Position numbers and translations under genes: made by a program. Below are positions 24,845-37,379 of a DNA stretch of 64,000 nt, piece after piece. Where the stretch lies: the NCBI RefSeq assembly GCF_023065955.2, contig NW_026623067.1, positions 58,350,444 through 58,414,443 on the forward strand. Direction: 5' to 3'. Within the stretch, counting starts at the first letter, position 1, and every line of letters starts with the position of its first letter. The notes beneath the pieces were generated by a model, which worked only from the letters and a program-made list of their open reading frames with translations, ran no database searches and had not been told where the DNA came from. This DNA is from Ursus arctos (taxonomy: Eukaryota > Chordata > Mammalia > Carnivora > Ursidae).

Positions 24845-24929
24845 ATGGATTCTGACTCTGACTCCCCTTTTAACTACTCGTGGCCTTCCTTCCCCAAAAT
24901 GAAGATTCGCCGGAGGGCGTCCAAGCAAG
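24845..24929 (+). CDS. ARHGEF28: Candidate alternative first coding exon of ARHGEF28 (short isoform)
   Basis: An ATG in strong Kozak context (A at -3, G at +4: aagATGg) opens 28 codons beginning MDSDSDSPFNYSWPSF and ending KIRRRASKQ, followed by G|gtagat. The donor leaves phase 1, exactly what the 43620 exon needs (G|AT = Asp), so the join reads RRRASKQ-DHSFDVF. The peptide has an acidic Ser-Asp start, an aromatic-proline middle and a basic end with an RRAS motif typical of a PKA-type site. A protein starting here would replace the whole N-terminal region and keep the C1, DH and PH parts. I believe shorter ARHGEF28 isoforms from internal starts are described in human, but I cannot confirm that they use this exon. 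The upstream in-frame codon TTG at 24827 is not a likely start. Confidence 0.65.
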
Positions 24930-26224
24930 GTAGATCCCCGATTCTTTTATTGTATTTCCCTCCGAGCCAAGCCAGGGAGCTTTGTCTTCTTACCTTTCTT
25001 TGTTGCTTTGCCAGACTGTTTTCTGTTGAAGTGCAAGTTTACACATGTTTGTATAACACTCTCACTCTAAAAATTCTTTCCCGAGAGGCTCCGGAGGTAA
25101 ACCTACTTGTTCTTCGGTTCCTTTCACTTTGACTCTGCCTTTGTGCTGTATCGTACATGTGCAGTTCTCTTTAGAAAAAGGAGGGGGGAGTTCAGTACAA
25201 GGGAAATGTTGCAGATTGACTTGATCAGAGTTACCTTGGAGTTACCTTGACAATAGAGAGTCCTGTTGACTTAAAGAACTATGCACATATTTGATACCCT
25301 GCCTCTGCTGCTTTTGTGCTTTCAAGTGGGTGTTCATTTTTTTTTTTTAATTCTTTACCGAAGAAGATTGTTCCATTTTAGACTATTGGTTTTATAGTTG
25401 CTCCAAGGAAGGGATTTTAAGAAAGTAATTTAAACAAGAAAGCCTGTGTATCTCCAGGGGATCTAGTCCTGTATTAAAAAGTTTATTAGTAATTACCAAG
25501 TATGCAAAATGCTTTACTGCCAAAGGAAAAAGTCATCTATCTGTAGCATGATTAATAATGTAGGGTGTTGATGCCACTCGTTCCCCCTTGGAAGTCATTC
25601 TTGCCGTCCAGGCCTTAGAAACCAAGGGACGAGTTGGTGTGAGGGTACAGTGGAGGTGTCCTCAGTCTCCACTGTCGTCTCCTCAGCTGGCCTCAGCAGG
25701 TGGCCACCCTGGCCTTCTGAAATTTACCAGAACAAGAAAGTTAGTGACCCATCTGTCCCTTATCACGTATGGGGAGTTAGGTAGTTGTGTTTTTAATTCA
25801 AGGAGAAAGGAACATTTTCATGAGCTTCAAGGCAGAAGGGATGTTTCTGAAAGTGAGCTGTCTCTAGCTTTATCTTTGGGGAGCAGAATTCTCTATTCGC
25901 TGGAACAGAATGACCTATTGAATTACCCCCTGCTTTTTGATGAGAAAAATGGAGGCTGGCAGTTGTCAACATATGTAGTTTGCCTCAAGGACCTTTTTTC
26001 CTTCTAAAATAAAATAGAGGAGTGTGTGTGTGTGTCTTTGCATGTGTGTGTTTGCTCTTTGAATAGAATCAAGGCCACCCCCAGGAATAAGATTGGTTAA
26101 ACATCCAGGGCTGGTAGAAAGCCTCAAGCTGAATAAATTCCCAATGCTGCTCAGCTGCCATCCTTGAAATTCTATTACTGGGGCCTTAAAAATGCCATAC
26201 AACGTTCCACTTTTCTGTTGTAGG

Positions 26225-26241
26225 TTTTTCCCCTTAAGATT

Positions 26242-26289
<48 letters not shown>

Positions 26290-26435
26290 GAGCAAAGAGA
26301 GAGCATGAGCGGGGAGGAAAATGAGAAGCAGACTCCCCATAGCAGGGAGCCTGACACGGGACTTGATCCCAGGACCCTGGGATCACAGCCTGAGCCGAAG
26401 GCAGATGCTTAACTGACTGAGCCGTGCAGGCGTCC
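26225..26435 (-). repeat. Can-SINE with expanded (TTTA)n
   Basis: The - strand SINE has its tail expanded to about 12 TTTA units (26239-26288). The diverged head ends gccgtgcaggcgtcc. Flanks ttctgttgta and ttctgttgtt may be its target duplication. Confidence 0.85.
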
Positions 26436-26453
26436 TTCTGTTGTTATGTTTTA

Positions 26454-26655
26454 TTTATTTATTTATTTATTTAAAGATTTTATTTATTTATTTGACAGAG
26501 ACAGCCAGCAATAGAGGGAACACAAGCAGGGGGAGTGGGAGAGGAAGAAGCAGGCTCCCAGCGGAGGAGCCTGATGTGGGGCTCGATCCCAGAACGCTGG
26601 GATCACACCCTGAGCCAAAGGCAGACGCTTAACGACTGCGCCACCCAGGCGCCCC
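26454..26655 (-). repeat. Can-SINE, tandem neighbour
   Basis: A younger - strand SINE next to the previous one, with flanks tgttgttatgtttta (26439-26453) and tgttgttgtgtttta (26656-26670). It is very similar to the copy at 3533-3730. Confidence 0.92.
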
Positions 26656-27609
26656 TGTTGTTGTGTTTTAAAACTTAATTTCTTCTTTGGGGGAAGGGGC
26701 CATGATAAATATAGCTTACCATTAAATGGTTCAGGAGGAGAAACTTGATTTAAGAGAGAGAGCACAAGCGTATGCATGTAAGGGCATGCTCAGACACACA
26801 CAGAAAATGGAGTCAAATGTTAACAATAGGTAAATCTGGGTAAAGAGGCTATCTTGGTGTTCTTTGTGCCATTCTTCTGTCTTTTCTGGAAGTTTGAAAT
26901 TATTTCCAAATAAGAGTTTTAAAAAACTTCTAAATTCTGAAAGTGGGGAGATACACTATGTCATTAATTCTTTGGGGTGAATATTCTGGTACGGTGAGAC
27001 TGGCTTGAGGGCAGGTTGCTGTTCTGTAAGACTATGAAATCTTTGTGCATTCTAACTCATTTCAGCTTGGGGAACGATCTTCGTATGTTTTTGTGCCTGG
27101 CAGACTGACCGGATGCCTATGTAGCTGGGGGCCTGCATAGCCTAACAACTTGGGGAGATGTGGGATTAATGATTAGGAGACCAGCGGAGGAGCTCAAGAG
27201 TCCAGTGGGGTTATAGGGAGTGCATTAATCACGCTCGCCTTTGAAATCTAAAATTGGAGCACAGCCAGTCTGAGCTACAGCAAGAAGTCATAACATAGCT
27301 ATGCTTAAATTAAACTCAATTCAAGTGAAAGCAGGTACTTGGGATTTGAGAATAATTAACTATTGCAGCTAATAAAGAAATGACAAGTGGAAATAACGTT
27401 GGTAGCAGAGTTGGGAATTGTCTGAGTCCCCTATTTGCGTTTGTCACGAGATGATGATGGCCTAGTTGTGAAGAGTGGGTTTGGTCACACTACACTGTTG
27501 GCGAGACAGAGTCCCAGAACCGTATGCCTTAGAGATGACCTGGTTCACCTACCTCACACTACAGATGAGTGTGATGGGTCTGAAGAGGTGAAGTGGTGGA
27601 GAAGTGGTC

Positions 27610-27720
27610 ATGTGTTCAACAGGCATTTCCAGATGGCAGGCATTGTCTGAGAGGGTGGGGCGAAGTGGTGAACCAGACAGATACTGTCCCTGTTTGTAGG
27701 GATGTTAGCACTAAGAATGG
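27610..27720 (+). repeat. L2-like relic
   Basis: 'gtgttcaacaggcatttccagatggcaggcattgtctga ... gaaccagacagatactgtccctg' resembles L2. Confidence 0.5.
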
Positions 27721-28924
27721 ATCCCACGTCTCACAGGATCCAGACATGCCATCTCTGTATAGTGGGAGAAACACCAAGAAACTGGATTTTTTCAGCCCAG
27801 TGGCCTATTGGTGCCGGAACTGTGGTCTCCAGTCTCTTATAGGATGATCTAATGATTTTTGTCTGTCTTTAAAGCTAAGGTCGCTTGTATTGCTTGCTCA
27901 TTCTTCTAGTTAGCACTGACATCATTCTTACAAAGTAAGTTCTGGTCACTTGGGAAGTCAGGAAGGAGGTTTTGAAGGCTTGGATTTTCTCCCTGATCAG
28001 CTAAACCTCAAATATTTTGTTGGAAATACTCTCTTTTGTTCACAGTATACCTTCTCTGTCCTGATCCCCCTTGTTAGTATTCTGTCTTTCAGTACCCCAT
28101 CCTGTCCTTATTATCGCTGCTCTTTGATAGACACACATACACGTACACACTACTGGCTTGTATAAAGAGATGTGAAAATAGAGAGGATTTGGTAAAAAGG
28201 GGAAATCTAGTTGAGCAGAAACCCACCAATACTTACATCAACTAAGAAGTGAATCTAGTGCTTTCTTACCCTCATGCTGTCAGAATGGAAGAGAAACGTA
28301 TTAACTTAGAAGTAGCGCCTTTGGAAGTGACCACGTCTAGAAGGGAATGTGATGTAAGCAGAAGGTGAAAGCATGTAACACCAGGCTACCTCAGAAATAT
28401 CCTGGGATTCTCCAGAGTTGCCCCTTGTCATTCCACGAGTAGCCTCAGGACAGGCCGTACTGGGAACCTTGTGGTTAGTGATTGGGGTGGGTTAGCGTCC
28501 GTGACCGTTCTGCTCCAGAGATTCCCGGAATGCCTGGACTTTTGTTTTGTTGGTTTCAGTAGGAGATTGAACCAAGAAAATTAATGTTTATAAATCAAAG
28601 GTTAAAAAGTGCAGGGATTGGACCTTACCTCAGTTAACCCATAATCAGTCTTCAGTCTTTAATATGCATTGTTTAATATAAATCATCAGGACCCAGTGCC
28701 TTTCATCCCTTAGGCAACTCCTGTCCCCTCGCCGACTCCAGCTCACATCCTGTGTCTCTCTCATGACACAGAGCGTGCAAGAGGGCCTTTCCCCCCCGTG
28801 TGCTGGTGCAGAACCAGTCTGCAGTAGACGAAGGAGCCTGGACCTCACAGAAAGCTTCATAGCCTTGAAGAGCTTAGGTGGTACCGCATCTTGTGTAGCT
28901 GTAGTCAAAATAAGATTTTTGTGG

Positions 28925-29090
28925 CGCTTTATTCATCATCGTAGCCACTATTTACCAAGCAGTGGTAGGCACTTTGCGTATAGGATATCCGATTCTCAAA
29001 ATAACTCTGTAAGATAGCTAATACCTCTGCCTTACAGCTGAGGCTCCTGAAGTTCAGCGAGTTTTAAAGTGATTGCTATGACCGTGTCAG
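28925..29090 (+). repeat. MIR-like relic
   Basis: 'agtggtaggcactttgcgtataggatatccgattctcaaaataactctgtaagatagctaatacctctgccttacagctgaggctcc' fits MIR. Confidence 0.6.
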
Positions 29091-29724
29091 GAAATGCAAG
29101 GAACAGTTAAGGTGGTGGAATAAGGAAGGAGGATGAATAAATGAGTGACATTCAAATAAGGTGTTTTCATATGTGTTAGCTTGTGAAAGATGTGCATGTT
29201 AGATAGATGTGGTTGTTGCCTTCATTTGTCAGCTGGGGGCTCTGAGGCCCAAGAGTAGGGAGAGGAGTGGTCCAGCATAAAGGCCAATCAATGAAGAGCC
29301 AGTCCGATAACCAGGATGTTGCCTTGAGAGGTTTCGTTCTTCCCAGTATGTTGTACCATCTCTTAGTAGAGGGAAGGGATAATGAACTTCACTGGGTAGC
29401 TACCTGTGTTCGAAAGTGCCATTTTGTCTCACCATCCTCGCTTCTCCCTGTCTTGTGACTCTTTGGGAAAAGAGGTGGGCGGTGAAAATTCTGGAGGAAT
29501 AAAGTGCTGGAGCCATTTCTCTGTCCTGACAGAGCCACACACTTAAGTATAGAGTCCTGCTGCACACCATTGCTTGGGTAGGTTGAGAGGGACAGATGTG
29601 TGCAGCGCTGAGTAGTTGGCTGAGGAGAGGAAGAGGCAGGATGAATTGAGAAAAGGATGGGATGGGAGAGCGTTCAGTATGTTTTGGAAGGTTCACAGGT
29701 TTGTCTCAGAAAGATCAAGTTAGG

Positions 29725-29920
29725 TTGCCTGGGTGGCTCCGTTGGTTAAGCGACTGCCTTTGGCTCAGGTCATGATCCTAGAGTCCCAGGTTCGAGTGCT
29801 GCATCAGGCTCCCTGCTCAGCCGGGAGTCTGCTTCTCCCTCTGACCCTCCCCGCTCTCATGCTCTCTCTCTCTCTCTCTCTCAAATAAATAAATACAATA
29901 TTTTTTAAAAAGGAAAAAAG
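29725..29920 (+). repeat. Can-SINE
   Basis: Head gttgcctgggtggctccgttggttaag, CT repeat and AAATAAATAAATAC tail, flanked by aaagatcaagttag and aaagtcaagttag. Confidence 0.9.
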
Positions 29921-31601
29921 AAAGTCAAGTTAGAGGGATTGAGTTTGCTGGGAATGGAGATGAGAATCATCAGACCACTGTTTTGGCCTTTTCCATAAAC
30001 TCATTTAGGAGGGCAGGTACACAGTCTGAAAAATAATCCCCTGACACAGCAAGTATTTAAAGTATGATGACATTTCAGAAGGTCGGATAATAATTTTCAA
30101 AGGTGAATGACTTTTATTTCATGGCCTTTACTTGTTCTCTTCCATGTTTTCCCTTCTTCTTTCATAAAGTTTCACTGGACACACAAGTAGACTTCCATGT
30201 GCATGTATGTATTCAGTTCCAGAATTCCCCCAAAGGATGCCTGAACACCGTAGGGGGAATAAGTCACTACAAAAATCCTTATTGAGGAAGAGAAACATTT
30301 TCTTAAAGGTGACATAACCTGCTAAGATTTTGTTGGCTCACAATGAAGATAGTGTTTACCTTGAGAACAGGGCAGTTTTAATTTCTGACTCGGCCTGGAA
30401 GCCTACCTTGGTCAGCAGAGGAAAGGAGGCGGATTACAAGCCCCTTGCCAAACAACATAGCTACATACCCCCCGGGGCTTCCTTTAGTTCAACAAATACT
30501 TGGCCAAATATGTGAAACTGATTTTTTTTTTTTTTTGGCTAGCTTAAATTCCTGGGGAAGATGTATTTCTGCATTAATCTCTATAATGGAAGGAAGGCTC
30601 TATTCCAGTTATCCCATGTTCAGGGGCACCTCCCTACCACTCCAGTTTGGGGCAATATCCAATAGGGGTTTATTCAGATATATTAAGCCAGAAAGTGATA
30701 AATCCCATAGGAGAAGTTAGGAAAAATTACTGTTGAAGTTCAAGGTGAAGCGAGGAATGTCAGTTTGAAAGGGATGTCATTTTAATAGCCTGTGGTGAAC
30801 TGGTAGGGTTTTCATAGGCAGGTGGTCCCTCCAAGCAAATGGGCGGAGTTAGACATACATTGAATGTATCAACGTGTTGGAAAAATAGCCCAGGCTCATA
30901 CACTGTTGACTCATGGGGTTATGGAAACGTAGAGAGATGCCAAGTGCTGCATCGGCCTAGATGATTATTGTTGTCTGCCTACTGTCCTCCTGCCCTTTGC
31001 TGAACAACATTCGTATTGTTTAGAGGGGGGGCCCCTCTGCCGCTCTGGCCATGGGTCCAAATGATGCTGCCACCTTCTCACATGACCTTGCCTTCTTGGG
31101 TGCCGTGGGCTGGGCATCGTGCCCAGGCCGGGGCCAATCACTGCATCCCTCCTTGGCCATTCAGAGTCCTACCTTGGGGTTCTTGAGACTGGAGTTTGGA
31201 GGGACATGTCTCCCTTCATGAGTGGCCATGCCGGAAGGTGGGAATGGAAGCCATTCGCTGGGAGAAAGCAGGAGGAAATGCTGCCAACATGTATAGAGAG
31301 AACCACTTGCGTTGTGGGGTCCTGCTAGGTTCCGGGCCCTCGTTCTGTTCCCTGAAGTCCTCTCAAGGCTTGGGTGTTAAATTCTTGTTGTTCTATGACA
31401 TGTCCTCACATGCTTTCAGTCAGTCTTTTCTCTCCCCCTTTTATTTTTATTTCAGCGAATTCAGGCGCATATTGCTCCCACTTCTGACTAGAAATCTCCG
31501 GCTTGTCCGTAAGATGCAGCTTGAAGGTGTTTTTGTTTTTTTTTTTATTGTTATTGTTGTTTCCTATAAGACTTCCCTGAACACCTTGAGTTCATCATTC
31601 T

Positions 31602-32030
31602 TTCTTTTAAAGTTTTTAAATTTTTTTCCATCATAAGTGTACTCTTTAATCCCCATCCTGTTTCTCTCATCCCTCATCCACCCCCCCTCTGCTAACCATC
31701 AGTTTGTTCTCTGTAGTTAGGAGTCTGTTTCTTGATTTGTCTCTCTCACTTTTGTGTTCCTTTGCGGCTCATATGTTTTGTTTCTTAAATTCCATATATG
31801 AGTGAGATCATATGGTATTTGTTTTGCTCTGACGTAACTTTGCTGAGGATTATACCCTCTAGCTCCAACCATGTTGTATCAAACGACAAGATTTCATTCA
31901 TATTACAGCTTACTAATACTCCATTGTATAAATATCCCACATTTTCTTTATCCATTCATCAGTCTATGGACACTTGGGCTGCTTCCATAGTTCAGCTATT
32001 GTCAATTATGCTGCAGTAAACAGAGGTGTA
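31602..32030 (-). repeat. L1 3' fragment
   Basis: The - strand L1 3' end is similar to 15030-15460 (shared 'atatgagtgagatcatatggtattt' region on the + strand). The flanks acaccttgagttcatcattct and acacctgagttcatcattct form a likely target duplication, so it is a separate short insertion. Confidence 0.85.
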
Positions 32031-32177
32031 CACCTGAGTTCATCATTCTATCATTTATGCCTCTCTGGGTTTTGCATGTTTTTGTAATAAATGCCTCATT
32101 AGTGCATCACAGCTAATACTAAGTGTCTCACCCTAAGCCACTGAATTTTTTGAAGACAGAACCTGGATGACCTACTT

Positions 32178-32381
32178 CTTTCTTGCTTGCTTGCTTGCTT
32201 GGATTTTATGTATTCATTTGCAAGAGACAGAGAGAGGACAAGCAGGGGGAGAGGCAGAGAGAGAGGGAGAAGCAGACTCCCCACTGAGCTGAGAGCCCTA
32301 CATGGGGCTTGGTCCCAGGATCTGGAGATAATGACCTGAGCTGAAGGCAGAGTCTTAACCATCCGAGCCACCCAGGTGCCC
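32178..32381 (-). repeat. Can-SINE
   Basis: A - strand SINE with (TTGC)n at its tail and head ending ccacccaggtgccc; flanks tggatgacctactt and tggatgacttattt. Confidence 0.9.
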
Positions 32382-34201
32382 TGGATGACTTATTTCCATG
32401 CCTCTACTGCCTGGATCACAGAAAGCAGGCAGTAAATATTAAGTGTATTGTGGTACAAATTTACTCACACAGTTTTTATTTTGTCTTTTTTTTTTTTATT
32501 TTGTCTGTAATAGATTTGATCTTTCTTACAAAGTCCTATACCCCAGGCAGTGGGGAGGGGAAAGGGTGTATTTTAGTCTAATGCATTAAACCTTGTCTGA
32601 TGCAATAATAAAAACCATTATTTTCACCAACCGTTCAGTCTCTTTAAGTAAAATATCCAGTTTCTCCCATGTCTTCATGTTCCTCCTCTTTCTGGCCCAG
32701 CTGGTACTGAATGTGATTTTTGGTGAGGGTAGGGGCAGTTGGTGGTGCATAGGAGGAGGCCTCATCTTTGAGTGTCCTGTATGTCCTCCCAGTGTCTGCT
32801 ACAGATCTGTTGGCCTGGACTCTTCCCTGAGGCATGAGTATTGTGTTTTGGGGTGTTATGACATCTCTGTCCCACATCCGGGCAACTGGATCCTCTCCCT
32901 GATGTCAGTCTGAATTTCTCCTGGTGCTTTCTCCTTCAGTGACTTGGCCTCACCCTTGTTATACTATAGACAACTTGGAACCTCTGTCCCAGATTGCTGG
33001 CTCAGGCTCTTCTCTAAAAATATCTGCTACAGGGTCCTTCCCTTGGTGCCACGGTGGGCTCCATGGCAGGCCACAAGTACTCCGCCGTTATTATACCTCT
33101 CACAGGCCTGTGGGATCTTAGGGATCCATCTCACCACTTAGGCAACGGGGGGCAGCCCTGGGAAGCTGGCCCTTGCTCGCCTTGCTGCCTGAACTTACTC
33201 TCCCACTAAGTGTTCCTGACAGTGGTTTTCTTTGTGGTGCCGTCGGGGAGCCTGCAAGGTGGTCTCCTGCAGAGCCCCACACAGAATCATAAAAAGCCCC
33301 TCTACCTTCAGAGTAGCTCTGGCCTTTCACTCTGTTCCCCCCAGGCAGGGAAACCACATGTCTCATTTCTTTGATCTCTTCTGTCCCTGCCAATGAAAAC
33401 CTGGTTATGAGTTGTAACCAGCGTCGTATCCAGCTCTCATTCATACTAACCTATCCAGAGGTGCCTAGAGTTGCTCAGGATAATGGAACAGAATTCCGGA
33501 GAGTTTCCCAACCAGGAGAAACCAAGAACAATTTGGAGGAATGCCAGGCATTGCGTGGCTTTCATCATTCATTCACTCATTCATTCCACATGCTCTTTTG
33601 AGGACACAAAAAATAAGTTATTTGGAAGTTGGCAAGAGAGTAGATATTAAAAGTTCTCATCACAAGAAAAAACTTACGTAGGGTGAGGGATGTTAACTAG
33701 ACTTACTGTGATAATTCTGCAATATATGCAAACCTCGAATCATTGTTGCTGACCTGTAACGAATGTCAATTATCCCGCAAAAAAAAAAGTGAAACCTTTC
33801 ACATAGTTCCTTGTCGGTAGTAGAACTCAGTTACTTTTTAGGATATTAAGTGGCGGGGGTAAAAACGCATAGCTCTAGAAAGCTCCTTGTGACTTTAGAA
33901 CTGGATACAATCATTTTTATGTGCCTGTGTTTTCCTAGAAGATTCTGCAGGATATGAATTACTCATAGGGCTCCTTGTGATGACAACTTCCAGGAGCATA
34001 TTCCTCACCAGTTATTTTTTTTTGTCGATAGTCCCCAGAAATGATCTTGTCAAAGTCCTGCCAGTTTCTTTGAGGTCTTTCACTTCTATCTTGGTGTTTG
34101 TAGAATGTGCCAATTTTTTCCCCTTCAGTTTGCTCATTGTTGCCCTCTGTAGACTAATTTGATAGAGGCCTTAAAGAGCTGCATCAAGGAGAGGAATTGC
34201 T

Positions 34202-34312
34202 GGGGCACCTGGCTGGCTCAGTCAGGGCAGCATGCAACTCTTGATCTCAGGGTCGTGAGTTTGAGCCCTACATTGAGCATAGAGATTACTTAAAAAATTT
34301 TAATAAAAAACA
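34202..34312 (+). repeat. Short old-type Can-SINE
   Basis: A + strand SINE of the 'actcttgatctcagggtcgtgag ... gattacttaaaaa' type, lacking the CT-rich middle. Confidence 0.85.
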
Positions 34313-34321
34313 AAAAGAAAA

Positions 34322-34525
34322 GGAGGGCGCTCAGGGGGTTAAGCATCCGCCTTCTGCTCAGGTCCTGATCCCAGGGTCCTGGGATCAAGTTCTGCATCGG
34401 GCTCCTTGCTCAGCGGGGAGACTGCTTCTCCCTCTGCCCCTCCTCCCACTCGTTCTCTCATTCTCTCTCTCTTTCCATCTCTCTCTCTCAAATAAATAAA
34501 GTCTTAAAAAAAAATAAAACAAGAA
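34322..34525 (+). repeat. Can-SINE, diverged head
   Basis: Directly follows the previous SINE. The head has lost bases (gggcgctcagggggttaag), while the CT-rich middle and AAATAAATAAAGTCTTAAA tail are intact. Confidence 0.85.
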
Positions 34526-35559
34526 GGAAAGGAATTGCTGATTAAGTCTAATCACTACAAGTCTACATACAACACATGACTGAACATCTCCTTGATAGCT
34601 TAGGGGAAGCAAAGGAGGGAAAAAGTTGCATACGTATTTGAGAGTCCTTTTGCACACATAAACCTGTGTTGTCTCGAAGGCTACTTTGTGCTACTACAAT
34701 TAGGAACGAGAACTTGGGAAGATGTGGGAGAAAATTGTTGTTCTCCAAGGACGATGTTTTCTTGCTCTCTCCTCCCTTCTCCCCACCTCCCCCTGTGCCT
34801 CCGGTGTATTCTGAGGGAAAAGGCTTGTTTTCTTCTTGGATAATTTTGATAATTAGGTCTTTCAAAACAGCAGAATAGGGCTTCTTTTAGGATCTGATTT
34901 TAGAGTACCAAGTTGTAACTTGTTATTTAGAAGGGTTTTTCAGCTGCTGTTCCGCGGGAGAGGGCTGGAAACACAGGTTTGACCTCAGCCCTCCTGGAAT
35001 GCCTTCGCTTCTGTCCTCGGCTGTTACTGTTCACGGAACCGGTCGAGAGGACTGATCTCACCCCGGGGCTCACTTTTCTTGCACAGGTTCCCAGGAGGGT
35101 GAGGCAAGTTCTGGGGGTGAATTAGGCATTTGGATCTGTGTTAGAACCACTCTATTTTGGGAGACTCAGGTTCCCTGGATTCTCTCAGACATGGCTCGGT
35201 GTACACTTAAATCTTCAGAGTAACTTTAGTTTACACATGACCCACAGGAAATTCCTGGGCTGGGGATAATTTTGGAAGTTGGATGGATCCTCTCTGTAAC
35301 CCTCAGTCCAAGTCAGAAGAGTGAGGCCAAGAGACGTTCCAGGCCAAGACTAATATCAGGAAAATCCTAAGAGAAACTTAGAGGAAGAATAAGCAAGGAG
35401 ATAAATGACAGTTTATCGCTGAAAATGTTCCTTTTCACTTGTGAGGGTGAGTTTTTTTTTCATTCTCCTGGAGCACACTAAGACCATTGGCAGAAAGAAC
35501 TATCCGTAAATTTCAGAATTTGGCAAAAGTTCCCTTTGAATTTGGGGATTTGGGGGTAG

Positions 35560-35800
35560 CGTGCTGCGGTGAGAAAGACTGTCTCTGTCAGCACGGTTTG
35601 TGTTCGGGTTCTAACACTTAATAGCGCCGGTGGGTTAATCACTCTCGTTGGGCCTCAGCTCTCTGGTCTACAAGATGAACATGATAATGCCTCACGTGGT
35701 TCGGGAGAGGAGGGCTGGCAGATGGGCAAAAACAATACTGTGTACTCTTGCATAAAACATTTCCAGCTAATACGTTTACACAGGTATTATCTGATACCGT
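35560..35800 (+). repeat. MIR-like relic
   Basis: 'gggttaatcactctcgttgggcctcagctctctggtctacaagatgaacatgataatgcctcacgtgg' fits MIR. Confidence 0.55.
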
Positions 35801-36299
35801 TGATTTACTGATTACCTGGTATTTTGCCTGAGATTCCACAGCTGTTCTTTCACATGGGAGGCACCTTTTGAAGACACGACCTGTTTCTCTTTTGTTTTAC
35901 ATGTAAAAATAGTGGTGGTTAGAAATCTAGAAAACACAGAAGGAGTTGAAATTAAATACCACCTGTATTCCATCACCTGGAAGGTAGCAGCGAACATCTC
36001 AGTTTATCTTTCCAGTTTCTCTGTTATCTTTCGTGTTGCGTGGCTAAACAAAACGAAATCATGTATTTACTGTTGTATGAATGTTTTCTCAGCCAGACTC
36101 ACACTGTCCTGTTCTGGCCGCAAATCTCCAGAGGCAGAGAGCATGGGCCCAGGAAGTGAGCAAACACACGTAGGCACAAGTCACACTGTAGCATAATAAT
36201 GAAACTTCTTAATGGGAAAATACCAGACATTGCTCAAATGCCATTTTCTTTAGTTCAGACGGGATACTCGGTAAGCCCAATTATTTAAATAAAGTATTT

Positions 36300-36510
36300 T
36301 GAACCGGCTAGCAGAGTGCGTAGAGCGCCATTGAGTAAGTTAAGGGACCTTGGGGAAGTTATTTAAATAGCACCGCAGTTTCCTACTCCGCAAAATGGAA
36401 ATGCTAAGTAGTACTGCCTCAGAAGATTGTTCTGAGGCCCAAATGAGCTAATAAATGGAAATCATGTAGTGTCTGGTTCAGAGTAAGCACTGTATCGCCG
36501 TTGGCTCTAA
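36300..36510 (+). repeat. MIR element
   Basis: 'ggaccttggggaagttatttaaatagcaccgcagtttcctactccgcaaaatggaaatgctaagtagtactgcctcagaagattgttctgaggcccaaatgagctaataaatgg' is a clear MIR. Confidence 0.75.
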
Positions 36511-37132
36511 CAGTGGTGTTACCTCGTATCACGACCTGATAGGGAACAGGTTTAGATACTGACTCTTGGAGTACCTGTAATTTTTTTCTCTCCATTTTAA
36601 TGGTATTTTTTTGTTTTTTGGGTTTTTTTTTCCTGATCTTCTCAGTACCATTACCTTGCAAATCTGCCTGGTTGTCCCATTATTCCTTTAGTAAAAGAGT
36701 GATCCCTTGGTTTTTTAAATAAGCGGATGAAAGAGGTGTTCTTGGGCTCCTTCTGCCAGCAGGCATGTCAGGTGGTATCGCACGGGAAGTGCCGGGCACC
36801 TGCGTTGTTCCGCACAACAGGAGAAGCTGTTTTTAGCTCAGCCCCCAACCAGGAAGTTACTTGTCCTACCAGGAGGAACAAAGTAAAACTTCTGTCTCCG
36901 GAGATCACACAGGACTACACACAGAGGTAACAGGTAGGAAGAGCTCAGAGAAGGAGGACAGCCTGCCAGCTGTTTAGAGACCTGTCAGGGGACCCCCGGG
37001 GAAGTGCTCTACAATGACTGTGCCTAAGGATATTTTTAAGAGTCCTAGATGGAGGCTGAGGAACCTGGGCAGGGCCCAGCAAGTAGCATGGTGGCTGGTA
37101 TTCAATAGTCACGCAGTAAATGTTGGAAAAGA

Positions 37133-37205
37133 TGGCTGGCTGGCTGGATGGATGGATGGACGGATGAATGAGTGTGTGAATGAATGAATGAGTAAATGAA
37201 TAAAT
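37133..37205 (+). repeat. Imperfect GGCT/GGAT/GAAT tetranucleotide repeat
   Basis: A run of tggc, tgga and tgaa units grading into aaatgaataaatggg. The - strand open frame over it is produced by the repeat. Confidence 0.85.
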
Positions 37206-37379
37206 GGGATAAATAAGAAAGAAATATTTCCTTTACAACCAGGAATAGAGCAAGAATAACTGGGCAACTCACAAGAAAACTTCCAGAATCTGAGGAAATT
37301 TGTCAGACCAGAAGGAAATAGTCTCAGTTGTACCCTGTACAAGGTTTCTCTTCTTGATGAGAAAGTATTCACTCCTTCA

